Part shown: positions 49,348-60,339 of the stretch, piece by piece | Layout of the letters: every line of letters begins with the position of its first letter | How positions within the stretch are numbered: position 1 is the stretch's first letter | Made by a program: the position numbers and the translations under genes | NCBI RefSeq assembly: GCF_007655135.1 | Contig: NC_045131.1 | Coordinates: 26,458,001-26,522,000, forward strand | DNA from: Punica granatum | Lineage: Eukaryota; Streptophyta; Magnoliopsida; Myrtales; Lythraceae | DNA: 64,000 nt | Direction: 5' to 3' | Notes under the pieces: generated by a model | What the model was told of the DNA's origin: nothing | The model's database searches: none | The model's input: the letters and a program-made list of their open reading frames with translations, nothing else

Positions 49348-49415
49348 CTTGGTCCCCCCCTCTCAGCTCCAACCCACCATTTTTCTCTCCCTCGTGGTTG
49401 TTCATTATTATCATC

Positions 49416-50123
49416 ATGGAGACGAAGAATACGGCCGCCAGAGTCGGCGGGGCCACCTCCGCCGCCGCGGCGAAGGACGTGGTGCATTACAGGGGAGTGA
49501 GGAAGCGTCCGTGGGGGAGGTACGCCGCGGAGATTCGGGACCCCGGGAAGAAGAGCCGGGTGTGGCTCGGCACCTTCGACACGGCCGAGGAGGCCGCGCG
49601 GGCCTATGACGCGGCGGCGAGAGAGTTCCGCGGCCCCAAGGCAAAGACCAATTTCCCCGATATGCCCTCTGACATCCAACAAATCACCAGAACCGCTAAC
49701 CACCGCCCTAACAAGATCAGCTACAGGAACGATAGGAACCGCACCGATGTCAACAGCCGGAGCGTCAGCCCTAGCCAGAACAGCACCGTCGAGTCCTCCG
49801 GCCACGAGCGGGAACTGGTGCCCGATTCCCAGCCGGTCCGGCTGGATCTGATCAACCTCCTCCACCGCGGCGGCGGGTTGCCGTTTCAGCACCAGCAGCT
49901 GCCGGCGGCTAGCCACGTCCTGTACCTCGATGCAATGATGAGAGCCGCGGCGGCGAAATGGCACCCCCAGTCCCGTCCCCCGCCGCCGCCTGCGGCCGGG
50001 ACAGGCAGCGGCGGCGCTCATAGCAGCGACTCTGATGCGTCGACCGTCGTGGATGGGAACGATGGGGACCGGAGCAAAGGGAGAGTGCTGGATCTGGATC
50101 TGAACCTTCCGGCAACGGAGTAG
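49416..50123 (+). CDS. ERF transcription factor with C-terminal EAR repression motif
   Basis: Intronless, 235 residues. A single AP2/ERF domain spans about residues 24-81 ([50 protein letters not shown]) with the WLG and RAYD signatures, which should bind GCC-box DNA in the nucleus. The C-terminus is [11 protein letters not shown], an EAR motif of the DLNxxP type that recruits TOPLESS-type co-repressors, so the protein is expected to repress stress or ethylene-responsive genes. Domain order, single exon and length fit ERF subfamily VIII (ERF4/ERF11-like). The middle is Ser/Asn/Pro-rich and unstructured. The ATG at 49416 is chosen over the in-frame ATGs at 49170 because the TATA box lies between them. 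GC content is high, as usual for ERFs. Confidence 0.95.
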   Translation: METKNTAARVGGATSAAAAKDVVHYRGVRKRPWGRYAAEIRDPGKKSRVWLGTFDTAEEAARAYDAAAREFRGPKAKTNFPDMPSDIQQITRTANHRPNKISYRNDRNRTDVNSRSVSPSQNSTVESSGHERELVPDSQPVRLDLINLLHRGGGLPFQHQQLPAASHVLYLDAMMRAAAAKWHPQSRPPPPPAAGTGSGGAHSSDSDASTVVDGNDGDRSKGRVLDLDLNLPATE

Positions 50124-53039
50124 ACGGATAAATCAAAATTAGTAATTAATCCACTTTTTGTCGATTTAATTTTATGGAAAAATAGACAAAAGGGATTAAA
50201 AAGGAAAAGGAAAAAAAAAAGGGAAAATTTTAGTAAAGATGACGGATCGGTGAGATCGCCGGCCGGCGATGTGAATAGTTAGCTCCGATGACGGCCACTG
50301 CTTCCCCGTGCGCTTTTTTGCAACAGGAGGAGGAAACTCTGTTTCTCTGTTGTTCATGCAGACTAAGGGAAGAGTTTTTTTTTTTTTTTTATAATTATTT
50401 TTCCCCCTCGTATGGAACTTTTTTTTTTTTTGGTTATTATCAATCAATCAATAATAAATCTCGTTATTTATCGTCGAAATTATTCTGTGTTCCTTAGCTT
50501 GCGGTCGGTATTGTCGACCGTGAAATATAATGTAGCTGTAGTTGAAAAAGCTGCCTGTTGTGAACTTGCAATGACGAAAGTGTTTTATGCTAATCCTGCA
50601 GCTGGTCATTTTAAGATTACTGTACAAAAATCGACAAACCCAATAAATCATCATCATTCATCAATGCAAACTCGGTACGCGGTAGTACCGAGTTTAAATG
50701 AGAACTATCCAATCTCTTTAAGAAATTGTCGTCTGTATTGAAATTGTTGTATTCGTTAATTTATTGTAATATGATGAATTGTGCTACAATAAAGAGATTC
50801 AATGTCGGGACGGTTCTTAAAGGAAACGAAACGAAGAGGCTGTATGGACTCGTGGATTGGTCCCTGCATAACTAAGCTGAGACTCACCGTTCATGCACCT
50901 CATCTGGCTCAAAAAATAATTTGTTGTTTGTCCATAGAATTGCCATTGGACGCCACTTTTGCAATTGAACGTAGAGAGCGACAGGTGGCGCTTTTGAGGT
51001 TTTAGAGTGTTGTTGGGTCTGATTGCCCGTGGAGTCCAATTTCTTTTTTTGGCTCGGCTACTCCGAGTCCACAATGCACGCGGGTTGAAGATGGTTGTAT
51101 GGTATATACAAGTAATTTATTTTCATTTTAAAAAAATTAATTATTTAATTTCAAGTAATTTACTTATTTTTTACATAATTTATTTGAATTATAATAAATT
51201 ATTTGAAATTCCTGAAATAAATACATTTATGTATCATACGTATATATATTTTTATTTAAAATTTATCTTTTTAATTAAAATGGTGGAGAGTATTAAATCG
51301 AGACATAAAATTAGTCATAGAATCCTAAAATTTTTATATATGATGAAATATATATTATTTTTTAAGAATAATAATTTCTATATAGCTAAAATTAAGACTA
51401 AGTGCATGTTTTTATTAATATCTAATAAGGGAAAGACCAATGCTTTCTCTCTCTGTTTTTTTTTGGTAACAAGAAGGCCCATAAATACAATATAATGAAA
51501 TAAAAATCATAATAGTTAATAAATGGTAATTTTTTCTCTTTTTTATTGGTAGATGCAATGTTTTCTTATATCAATGACATCAATTTTGCTTAGTAAAAAT
51601 AAGGCTTTAATATCTATTGAGGAAAATAGAAGTTCTCTCCTTTTGTTACTCATTTTGCTTAGCAAAAGTAAGGATTAAAAAGAGCTTTAAATTGATTTAC
51701 ATTTTTCTTAACTGGCGGTATATAATTTTGAGTCAATTATGAGATTCAATCAACCACCCTTAAATTAGAATCAGCGGATTGCGAAATGGGAATTCCACTC
51801 TTGACAGATGCGAGTTCTATGATTTTTTTTCTCTTTTATCATATATAGATATCCATGATAAGTTGATTCGCAGGAAACCTAAAATTATAGAATAGTAAGA
51901 TTATAGAGTTAGAATCGAATTTTTGACGTAAATGTCGTAAGTTCTCCCGTAATTAGATTGGGGGTCCCTCTTGATAACTAAATCTTCTCCCATTTTACGG
52001 TGTATGGGTCTCGATACCGTACCGGTACCTACACGGATAAGTAGAAGCTCGCACGGAATTGCTTCCTTGCATAAAGAAGAGGAGGATGAACGACGGAATT
52101 GGGGATTATCGGATGGATGGATGGACGGACCCGACCGAGTCGTCAATGACAAAAGCCGGTGTCGGGTGGAAAATATATGATCCTGTGGGTTGGCTGCGTG
52201 GTATTAAGCATACAGCTGTCGGCCACAAAAGGAGAAATCAAATTAATTGTTCCCCAAGGCATGGAAAATAAAATGAGAAAAAAAAGGTTAAAATACGCTA
52301 GATATAATGATAATTTTACGAAAATAACTGTTGTCAACACAAGTCAACAAAGCAAAAAAGAGAAAAAGTCATATAAACCTTTCAAATGGAAGGAACTCCT
52401 GAATTGCCGAGGATTGATTTTTCCCACGTCCGATGATTAGAAAGAAAAATTTGGGTGTAAAGAAATTGAATCCTCTTTCCCATCAACTCAAGTTTTTGCG
52501 TTAGAATGAGTCAAATCAGTTTTACGTATAAGGAAGTTGAATCTACTCTTCCATTAACTCGAGTTTTTATATTAGAATGAGTCAAATCGCTTTTACGTAT
52601 GAAGAAGTTGAATCCATTTTCCCGTTGACTCAACTTTTTATGTTACAGTGAGTCAAATCATTTTTACGTTCGATAAAAATTTCACAATTCTCCCTTTCTT
52701 TTCTTAACGTCTTTTCTCAATCTTGCGGGATTGAATTAAGAACAATTAAAGGAGGTTTAAAAAAAATATCGCTTCGTATATACATATGCAATTAACTGTT
52801 CGTGATCCAATGAGCAACAATCCGTTCCATGTGAATAAGGATATGCAATATATATATAACGCTCATTAAAATCACCGAAAAAAGAATCTAAATTTTATGA
52901 CAGATATGAATTGAGATTAACTAAATAAAATGAGGAGTGTTATCAAACTCTATTTCTCACGGCTTCTCGAGTCGAACTCATCCTAAAATTAACCCTCCCC
53001 TTGCTACTTGTATGTTGTCAAGTGCGAATAATAAAAGTG
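50124..53039. other. ERF 3' flank and intergenic
   Basis: Possible poly(A) signals AATAAA occur at about 50450 and 50787. Beyond that is AT-rich sequence with no supported gene; ORFs at 50802-52440 are not protein-like. Confidence 0.4.
52458..52675. repeat. Three-copy 71-bp tandem repeat
   Basis: Units containing AAGTTGAATC, AACTCGAGTTTTT, GAATGAGTCAAATC and TTTTACGT recur every 71 bp (anchor positions 52465, 52536, 52607). Confidence 0.85.
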
Positions 53040-53044
53040 ATTAA

Positions 53045-53482
53045 TGATGGACTCCGAGCCTAGCAATCTAAGGCTAGGACCATCAAGCAAGTCCTTGACA
53101 TTGGCTCATCAGGCCAAGAGCAAGCGATGCGGCTTAACAAGCCTAAGCTCGTAGCTAAGTCGGGCCCAGTCAAGTGTCCATAGAGCATGTGATGTGATAT
53201 TTCCTTAATCATGATAACTCGTATCATCGAATATTTCTAGAATATATCTCACCCAAGTACCTTGAAAATATCCCGATTTATCATCCCTCCTACATAAACA
53301 TGTCAGGTATGTTATTTATGGTTAATGCAACACTGAATTAAACACTAGTCTAACTTAAGCATCGTAGTGGGGAAACGAGGAACACCCTCGACGTCCCTTC
53401 ATGCAGGTTAGCTGGGAGTGTTGTTCATGTGGATCGGATCGTGAAGACCATCAAGACCTGAAGCTCGATCCCAACTCTATCA
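53045..53482 (+). repeat. 5' LTR of Tat element
   Basis: 438 bp, TG...CA. TATA-like CTACATAAACATG lies at about 53290 (CTATATAAACATG in the 3' copy). Pairs with 59893-60334. Confidence 0.93.
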
Positions 53483-53484
53483 TT

Positions 53485-53496
53485 TGGCGCCGTCTG
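53485..53496 (+). promoter_or_regulatory. Primer binding site
   Basis: TGGCGCCGTCTG lies two bases after the 5' LTR. Its first nine bases match the complement of the tRNA-Asp 3' end used by many plant gypsy elements. Confidence 0.75.
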
Positions 53497-54010
53497 TGGA
53501 AAACGAGTCAAAAGGTCATGGTTGAGACAAGAAGGAGTAGGACGTTGGTGATCCGAAAGCCTAGAAATCCCAGTTCTTCTCTAACCTGTAGAACGCAGAG
53601 GATTAGTGATCCCACTGCTTTCGGGAAACACAGAGGAAATGAAGAGCAAAATCCACCTCTTTGACACTTTGCCCCTTGGGCCTGGTCCTACTATTATAGT
53701 TGACTCGGTGGAGGGAGCCAACCTTGACCAGGCGTACTTCCCTACCAGAGGAAGTTCGTAATAGGGTTCTTCGAATCATTGCCAAAGAAGCAAATTGGAT
53801 AGCTGGAAGCACCGCTATTACAAAGAGTCAATCGCCACGTGGGAATCCGAGTCCGCCTCGGCCACCAGTCGAAGTTGCTTGCAGACCCAGTCGCACCAGG
53901 GTGATGCAGGATCGGCCCCTCGAAGTACTGGTGGTTAGCCCCTAAGGCAATTACGATATGAGGGTCGAGACCTAGTCTCTCGCACCGCAGGCAACAAACG
54001 CATCGCTTCA

Positions 54011-54420
54011 TTGCCCCCACTCGCTAAACTTGAGGTAGGGGAGACACTTTACCTCTATCTCGAGGTCAGAGAGAACGCTGTAAGCTCCGTCCTCATAAAA
54101 CTCGGGGGCAAGGGTCAACAGCCAATCTACTTCGTCAACAAAGTGATGCTACCTGCTAAGAAAAGGTACATGGCCATAGAAAAGCTAGCATTTGCGCTTG
54201 TTACACTTGCAAGGAAGCTCAAACCCTATTTCCAAGCACATCCCATCGTAGTACTCTCGGATCAGCCCTTCAGGGAAATTCTCCACAGACCAGAGGTTTT
54301 TGGTCGACTGACTAAGTGGGCAATCGAGCTAATAGAATTCGACCTCGAGTACGAGAAGGAAAGAAATAAAGGGCCGATTGCTAGCTGATTTTGTCTTTGA
54401 AATGGCAACATGCATTACTC
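54011..54420 (+). pseudogene. Tat element RNase H (first domain) and RT connection
   Basis: Nearly open frame: LYLEVRENAVSSVLI, PIYFVNKVMLPAKKRYMAIE, ARKLKPYFQAHPIVVLSDQP, GRLTKWAIELIEFDLEY, then a frameshift into DFVFEM. This is the Ty3/gypsy RNase H that follows RT. The RT itself, expected just upstream, is absent; only a poorly coding leader of about 500 bp lies between the primer site and this domain. Confidence 0.9.
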
Positions 54421-54449
54421 CTGAGGTCGAATAGGAACCTAAAGTAGAT

Positions 54450-54891
54450 AGGTGGATCATCATAACTGATGGCTCCTCAACGAGCATGGGCATAGGTGCG
54501 GGCAGTGTCCTAATCCCACCTGAGAGAGAGCTACTTGAATACTCATTAATGCTCACTTTCTCGATCACAAATAACGAGGCAAAGGAGTTGGGTTGAGAAG
54601 GTTCTGGCCAAATGTGACTCCTAGTTGACTGTCAACCAAGTTAAAGGTGAGCGTGAGGCGTTGGAAAACAGCATGAAGACTTATGCCAACAGAATGAGAG
54701 AACTACTCGCAAGTTTCAAAAAGGCGAACATAAAACTAATCCTACGCGACGACAACACCCTCGCGGATTCTCTAAGTAAACATGTAGTCATAGCTCCCCT
54801 AGTAGCTGAGGTACACTTTATCCAACACCCCATATATTCTGCAGCATGTACTCCTATTGAGGTTCTACAGATCAATAACTCTGATAACTAA
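54450..54891 (+). pseudogene. Tat element second RNase H
   Basis: WIITDGSSTSMGIGAGSVLI, LLEYSLMLTFSITNNEAKEL (an Asp and Glu of the RNase H active site), then after a frameshift LTVNQVKGEREA, YANRMRELLASF and ADSLSKHVV. A second, cellular-type RNase H behind the first is the hallmark of the Tat lineage. Confidence 0.88.
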
Positions 54892-55009
54892 ATGACGCTC
54901 ATTATTCAATTCATCCAAAGTGGCACACTACCTAGTGACCTAAAGGAGGCAAAATAGATCAAAGCTCTCACCCCTAAGTACATGTCCTAAACGAGATACT
55001 GTTCAAGTG

Positions 55010-56090
55010 AGGATGCATGCTAATGTTGCTAATGTGTGTAGACGATGATGACACAAATTATTTGCTTAGAGAAATCCACCAGGGGATGGACAGAACTCAT
55101 GGGGGGAAAAAAGCTTAGTATTGAAAGCGCTTCGACAAGGTTATTATTGGCTCACCATGAACACAAACACAAAGGAGCTAGTGTAGAGAATGTCAAGAGT
55201 TCGTGAATTCTACTCATCCATCATTAAATGAGCAGATAGCCATTACTTCCCCTTGTCCTTTTGCTCAGTGGTGAATCGATATAGTAGGACCACTTCCATT
55301 AGCACCCGGGCAAAAGAGGTTTCTCATAGTAACACTCGACTATTTCTCAAACTGGATCGAGGCAGAGGCAGTCGCTTCGATTACTAAGAAAGCTATCGAG
55401 AAGTTTATCCAGCACAACATCACATGCCGGTTTAGAATACCTTGAATCCTCATCTTTGATAACGACACTTAGTTCAACTCAAAAGCCTTCAGAGAATTTT
55501 GCAAGGAACTCAGCATAGAACAAAAGTTCTTTGCAGTCGAGCATCCCCCATCCAACGAGCAGACGGAGACCTCCAATAGAACACTTTTACATGGCATCAG
55601 AACGAGGGTACAAGCATTGGAAGGACACTGGACAGACTAGCTCCATAATGTGCTTTGGTCTTACAGAACTACCCCAAGAAAAGGGATAGAATAGACCCCG
55701 TTCAATTTGGTCTACTGCTCTGAGGTTGTCCTTCCAATCGAGATTGGACCCAGGACGTGCAGAATATATAGAGTTTTGATGAAGAGGATAGCACTACAGG
55801 TTTGAAGCTGGCTTTGGATTGCGTCGAGGAAAAACGCATAAAAGACAAAAGAATGGGTTGCTCGCTACTTCAACAAGCAAGTGAAACCCAGACGCTTTGC
55901 CCTAGGAGACTTGGTCTTGAGAAAAAAATATTTTCTCAAGGAAAGCAAGCAACAAACTGAACTCTAAATGGGAAGGCCTGTATCAGATCATTAAAGTCTA
56001 CGGCCCAGGAATCTACTTGCTGAAGAACATGGAAGGCAAATCACTACCACAGCCTTCTGATGTGGAGCATCTTCACAGGTATTACTAGTA
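55010..56090 (+). pseudogene. Tat element integrase and pol C-terminus
   Basis: Contains a relic of the zinc-binding region (LLREIHQGMD, GYYWLTM), the core (DIVGPLPLAPGQKRFLIV, DYFSNWIEAEAV, FDND, HPPSNEQTETSNRTL, where the three acidic residues of the DDE triad are visible), WSYRTTPRKG, then KQVKPRRFALGDLVLR and VEHLHRYY at the end. Several in-frame stops. No chromodomain, as expected for Tat. Confidence 0.9.
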
Positions 56091-56316
56091 GCGAGGTACG
56101 CACGTGTTTAAACTTTTAAGTAATAGGTTTATTTCATGCGCGCTAAGTTTATGTCCAGCATTTTATATTCTTCATCTTTGTTAGCCCTTTGTTGAGCCAG
56201 TTCAATATTGCTTATGAATAAAGTGTGTTTCCCCCAAGTATTGTCTATTTATAAATTATGCATGCATTTTCTCTAAAACGATCGTTAATTAAATCACATC
56301 GGCTTCAACCGAGTGA

Positions 56317-56830
56317 CTGGCCAAGAAAGAGCAACAAGCTCTACTCGCCTCCAGTCATTCTGTCGGACTGGCTAAGACGGAGCGTCCAGACTTCACTCAC
56401 CTCCAGTCATTCCATCGGACCGGTCGAGACGAAGCGACAAGCTCTACCCGCCTCCAGCCATTTCATCTGACTGGCCGAGACCGAGCGACAAGCTCTACCC
56501 ACCTTTAGTCATTCCATCGGACTGTCCGAGACGGAGCGTCCATCCCCCGCTCGCCTTCAGTCATTCTATCGAACTAGCTGAGACAGAGCGACAAGGTCTA
56601 CTTGCCTCCAGTCACTCCATCGGACTGTCCGAGATAGAGCGACAAGCTATACTTGCTTCCAGTCATTCCATTGGATTGGCCGAGATAGAGCGACAAGCTC
56701 TACTCGCCTCCAGTCACTTCATTGGACTGTCTGAGATAGAGCGTTTAAGCTCCACTCACTTCTAGTCATAATCTAATACACTAGCAAAAGTAGATCGTCT
56801 AAGCTCTGCTCGCTCCCAAACATTCCATCT
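56317..56830 (+). repeat. ~52-bp minisatellite, about ten units
   Basis: Units of 51-53 bp with core CGACAAGCTCTACTCGCC, TCCAGTCATTCCATCGGAC and TGGCCGAGA are strung head to tail and diverged from each other. The array lies after pol and before the antisense gene. Confidence 0.93.
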
Positions 56831-57272
56831 ATTCTATTTATCCAGAGTGACAAATAGCTTGCACTTGTTCCGATAGTACTCTTTAAAACTAAATAGAGAT
56901 GTAGACTTTACTAACTCTTATCGCGTCAATTAGATTGACTAAGGGCTGCGAATTCACACTCTCTATGTCAACGCCTGAATGTGCTAAACTCCGACAATAA
57001 ATCACGCCTATTGATTATTAGATAAAATTTGGTCTTGTCCGTTTAGAGTGATAGTACCAATCTTGAGTTTCAATTATGAGTGGTCGTTTTGTTCAAGAAA
57101 AGTGCAAGGTGACATCGACTATAAATCACGTCGATTCTAGAATGACATCATATTTCATGAATAAAAGTAAACAAGACGCTTGAGAGGTGATGATGTCGTT
57201 TCTTAAAGTCATGAAAGGTATATGGCATCCCTCGACTACGACATATGAGGGGCGAAAAGGAAAGAAATACAA

Positions 57273-59453
57273 TTAAGTGTCAACATGAGGCTCTTCAATT
57301 GCCTCAGAACAAACGCCACTATCCTCAGTAGTCAAGACGGGTGGAGTTCTTTCACTTTGAGCAGGAGGAGATGGCTTGACATGTAGAGTATAACAAGACG
57401 TGGCCAGATGCGTCTCAAGCCAAATAGACTTTTCAAGTGGGATGTTGACCCGCTTTTCTAACTGAGGGATGGTCTTGAACAAAACTATGTCCCACTAGAC
57501 CTAGTCCTGGCCATGCTTCTTAAGTAACTCCTCTCTCAAGGCACTAAGGCTCTAGAAAAGAGACTGGGCAACTTGCATACGCAGTTCGCGTCGGTGTTCG
57601 CGCTTAAAAGCGTTGATTTCCTAAGCCTTATGCTCCTAGCCTCTTTTAGTGTGACGAGCCGGTGTCTCTCCTTGTCGCTCAGGGCCTTGTCCAGCTACTC
57701 CACCTCTTTCTTCAGGTGGTCTCGTTCCACTTCGAATAAGGCTTGATCATTGATGCACTTGTCGAGTTTTTGTTTCTCGACGAACGGGGCATCGTTGAGT
57801 TCTTTCTTCTTCAACAGAACCGCATTCAGACGGTCTTGTGCCTTAGTAAACAGCATGTTGGTCTGGTCAAGTGACTATTTCATGGCTCTCCTTTCCCTTT
57901 CCTTCTCCTCTATCTGCTTCTTGAGCGACTGGATCTTATAGCTCAGCTTCCTCACATCGTTGCATAGGCCTTGGATGACTAGTCCATTAATCTCGTGTTG
58001 TTGTACAATTTGGAAGATAGCAGAGCTTTACTGCGACAAGGGGCAAAATATAGTGTTATTGGAGTTACACAAGAATATAACTTCAAAAGGTGATGAGAAG
58101 AGTATATACTTACGCGCTTGTAGTCGACATTGAGAACGAGCATTATTGCTTCGTGATCTGTGTCCCCAATCCTGTTGATGATGTCGTCGGGGAGAACAGT
58201 GAATCCCAGTAGCTGAGTGGCGACTTCAGGATCCCTAGAGTCGCTCTTCTCAGTAGCATTCCAGTCTGAAGGGAGCTCGAGACGTTTCCTCGCTTCAACA
58301 CTATCTATTGTGAAATCCTTCGCCGTCGCGCGTCTTAATTTGTTCGAAGCAGTGTTTTCAATTGGTTGAGGGCTTCCAGTAGTGTCATTGCCTTCAAGAA
58401 CAACCACCTCCTCATTTGTGCGCGACTCAAGGGCAGTAGGGGTAATTGCTCCACTCAGGCAAGTTGCAGGAACCTCACCCCCAATTTGAAGTCCGAGCTC
58501 TTCAACCAAATGGGAGAAACTAGTTTTCTCAGCCCCCGCATCTTCGTCCTCGACCTTGTCAGAAGCATCATCGAGTTGTCGCTATCTCTTCTGCGACTCT
58601 TTCATCAAATACCCTTGGTCATGGGAAAACGTCACCTTGCTCTAATCATCATCGTCATCAGAATCAACCAAAAAGTACCCGAATCATAGTTGTCGAGATG
58701 TTCTAAAATTAAAAATTTGAAAGTGTCAGCACATACCCAATCAACATCGCGGCGACTTGTAGGAATGAGTTTAGCCGCGTTTAAATTAGCTTCATTGACC
58801 CAAGTTGCTCGATTCATAGGATGGAATCCTCTAGGGAAACGCTTCTCCAATTCCGCGACTTCGTGAGCTGGAAGACGCGGTGGTTCATCGATAAATGACC
58901 ACCTTCTCTAGGGCCAGTCATTTCGCAACATAAAGAAGTAACTCTTCTTATAGTCGGAGTTTTACATCTTGTCCGTCGCGATAATGGGAGAGCCCAACAC
59001 ATTTGTACACGCCTTGAAAAAGTACACGGTGTGGTCGCGAGCCCCTGTGTTGGTTAGCCTAAAGTAGTGTCTAAACGCGAATAATAAATACTCGTAGTCA
59101 CGACGCTTACAGTAGATAAAGAATGTAAACTAGACTCTAAGAGCGTGATGGGTCAACTGAGTAGGGGCAATCCTATAATGCCTTGTAATCTCGATGATAG
59201 AGTCGTGGAGGGGCTATCGCAGCCCCTCCTTGATCTAATCAGGATAAACAACGATCTAGTCATCTTGAGCACTGGTGGAGGCTGCATATTGGCTGGGCAA
59301 TTCGAGGTTGTCATTGTGGTGAAGCATTCCCTTCGCCACAACATCGAAGAATGACAACCTCTAGAGGCAATTCATCAGAAATGAAAGCTTAGACGAAGCG
59401 GTAACCTTACCCTTGGCTTAGGAAGAAGACCTTGCGGCCATGGTGGTTGTCAT
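57273..59453 (-). pseudogene. Antisense gene of Tat element, function unknown
   Basis: Opposite to pol, one frame can be followed from an ATG at 59453 (MTTTMAARSSS) for roughly 700 codons to a stop at 57273, broken by several in-frame stops. Parts: an N-terminal region with HYRIAPTQLTHHALRV, YLLFAFRHYFRLTNTGARDH, RWSFIDEPPRLPAHEVAELE and RDVDWVCADTFKFL; an acidic linker (DDASDKVEDEDAGAEK); LELPSDW; then after a candidate intron a long coiled coil (NDVRKLSYKIQSLKKQIEEK, VERDHLKKEVE); and an acidic Ser/Pro-rich tail. Tat elements are known to carry an antisense ORF of unclear role. I do not recognise a catalytic domain. It may have a structural or DNA-binding role; that is a guess. Confidence 0.75.
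58031..58113 (-). other. Candidate intron in the antisense gene
   Basis: The minus-strand donor GCGC|GTAAGT (58113) and acceptor TCGCAG (58031) enclose 83 AT-rich nucleotides. Removing it joins the DYKR frame to the coiled-coil frame (FQIVQQHEINGLVIQG), except that the first codon after the junction is now TAA. Confidence 0.55.
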
Positions 59454-59875
59454 GGGAATGGTGGAGAAGACACTGGAGAAGCACTTTACGGTTAATAGAG
59501 GGAGGATTTCTTGAGAGAGTGTGAGGGAACTTGAAGTTGCAGAGGAGCAATGGAGGAAGGATGGGGAGAAATCAGTTTAAAAAGGAACGAAGAAGGAAAT
59601 GGAGCGACGGAACATGCTATAATGACATCTAAGACCCTGCCTGGACGGTTTCGGAAGATAAAGCGGCTGTTGGCAATTACTGAAGTCACGCATCAGAAGT
59701 CGAGACGACGCGACTATCTAATGGTCAAGGGGTACGTCCTCTACACTTCTTATGGGGTCGATCTGTGGGCCAGAATGCGCTGCATCGATATCGCCGTTCA
59801 TGATTCGTGTGCTTGCGTTTGAACTAATCGCGTGTTGACAAGTGTCAATGTGTTTGCTTCCTGGACAAGCCATGA

Positions 59876-59892
59876 AACAAACAAGGGGCAAA
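59876..59892 (+). promoter_or_regulatory. Polypurine tract
   Basis: AACAAACAAGGGGCAAA ends directly at the TG of the 3' LTR, as required for plus-strand priming. Confidence 0.7.
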
Positions 59893-60334
59893 TGATGGAC
59901 TCCGGTCCTAGCAACCCAAGTCTAGGCCCATCAAACAAGTCCTCTACATTGGCCCATCAGGCTAAGAGTAGGCGACGCACCTCAACAGGCCCAAGCCCAC
60001 GACTAAGTCGGGCTAAGTCAAGTGTCCATAAAGCAAGTGATGTGATATTTTCTTAATCATGGTAACTCATATTATCGAATATTTACATAATAATATCTCC
60101 ACTCGAGTATCTTGAGAACATCCTGATATATCCTCCCTCCTATATAAACATGTCGAGTACGTTATTTTATGATTAATGCAACAATCAAATAAACTCTAGT
60201 CTAACTTAAACATCGAAGGGAGAAATAGAGGAACACCCTCGACATCCCTTTGTGCAGGTTAGCTGGAAGTACTGTTCGTGCGGATCGGATCATGAAGACC
60301 ATCGAGACTTGAAGCTCGGATCTCGACTCCATCA
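59893..60334 (+). repeat. 3' LTR of Tat element
   Basis: 442 bp, TG...CA, aligned end to end with 53045-53482 and followed by the ATTAA duplication. Confidence 0.93.
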
Positions 60335-60339
60335 ATTAA

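Larger units (their letters stand above)
53045..60334 (+). mobile_element. Tat-lineage Ty3/gypsy LTR retrotransposon, inactive
   Basis: The full unit is bounded by LTRs of 438 and 442 bp that start TGATGGACTCC and end ATCA, with the 5-bp target duplication ATTAA on both sides (53040-53044, 60335-60339). Order: 5' LTR, primer site, short leader/gag relic, RNase H, second RNase H, integrase, pol tail, ~52-bp minisatellite, antisense gene, polypurine tract, 3' LTR. A second RNase H, tandem repeats and an antisense ORF after pol are known traits of the Tat group. At 7.3 kb it is short because gag, protease and RT are deleted. By eye the LTRs differ at roughly one site in seven, so insertion is old. 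Confidence 0.93.

Noticed and set aside
49170..49415. In-frame upstream extension of the ERF ORF (poly-Met start)
   Set aside because: The Met run is a (GAT)n microsatellite and a TATA box lies inside the extension, so it is promoter and 5' UTR.
49323..50021. Long minus-strand ORF opposite the ERF gene
   Set aside because: Shadow of GC-rich coding sequence; no domain and lies opposite the AP2 domain.
56317..56830. Regular repeats resembling a CRISPR array
   Set aside because: Units are contiguous and diverged with no spacers, in a plant retrotransposon; it is a minisatellite.
58366..58689. Plus-strand ORF within the Tat element
   Set aside because: Shadow of the antisense frame, which carries the protein-like signal.
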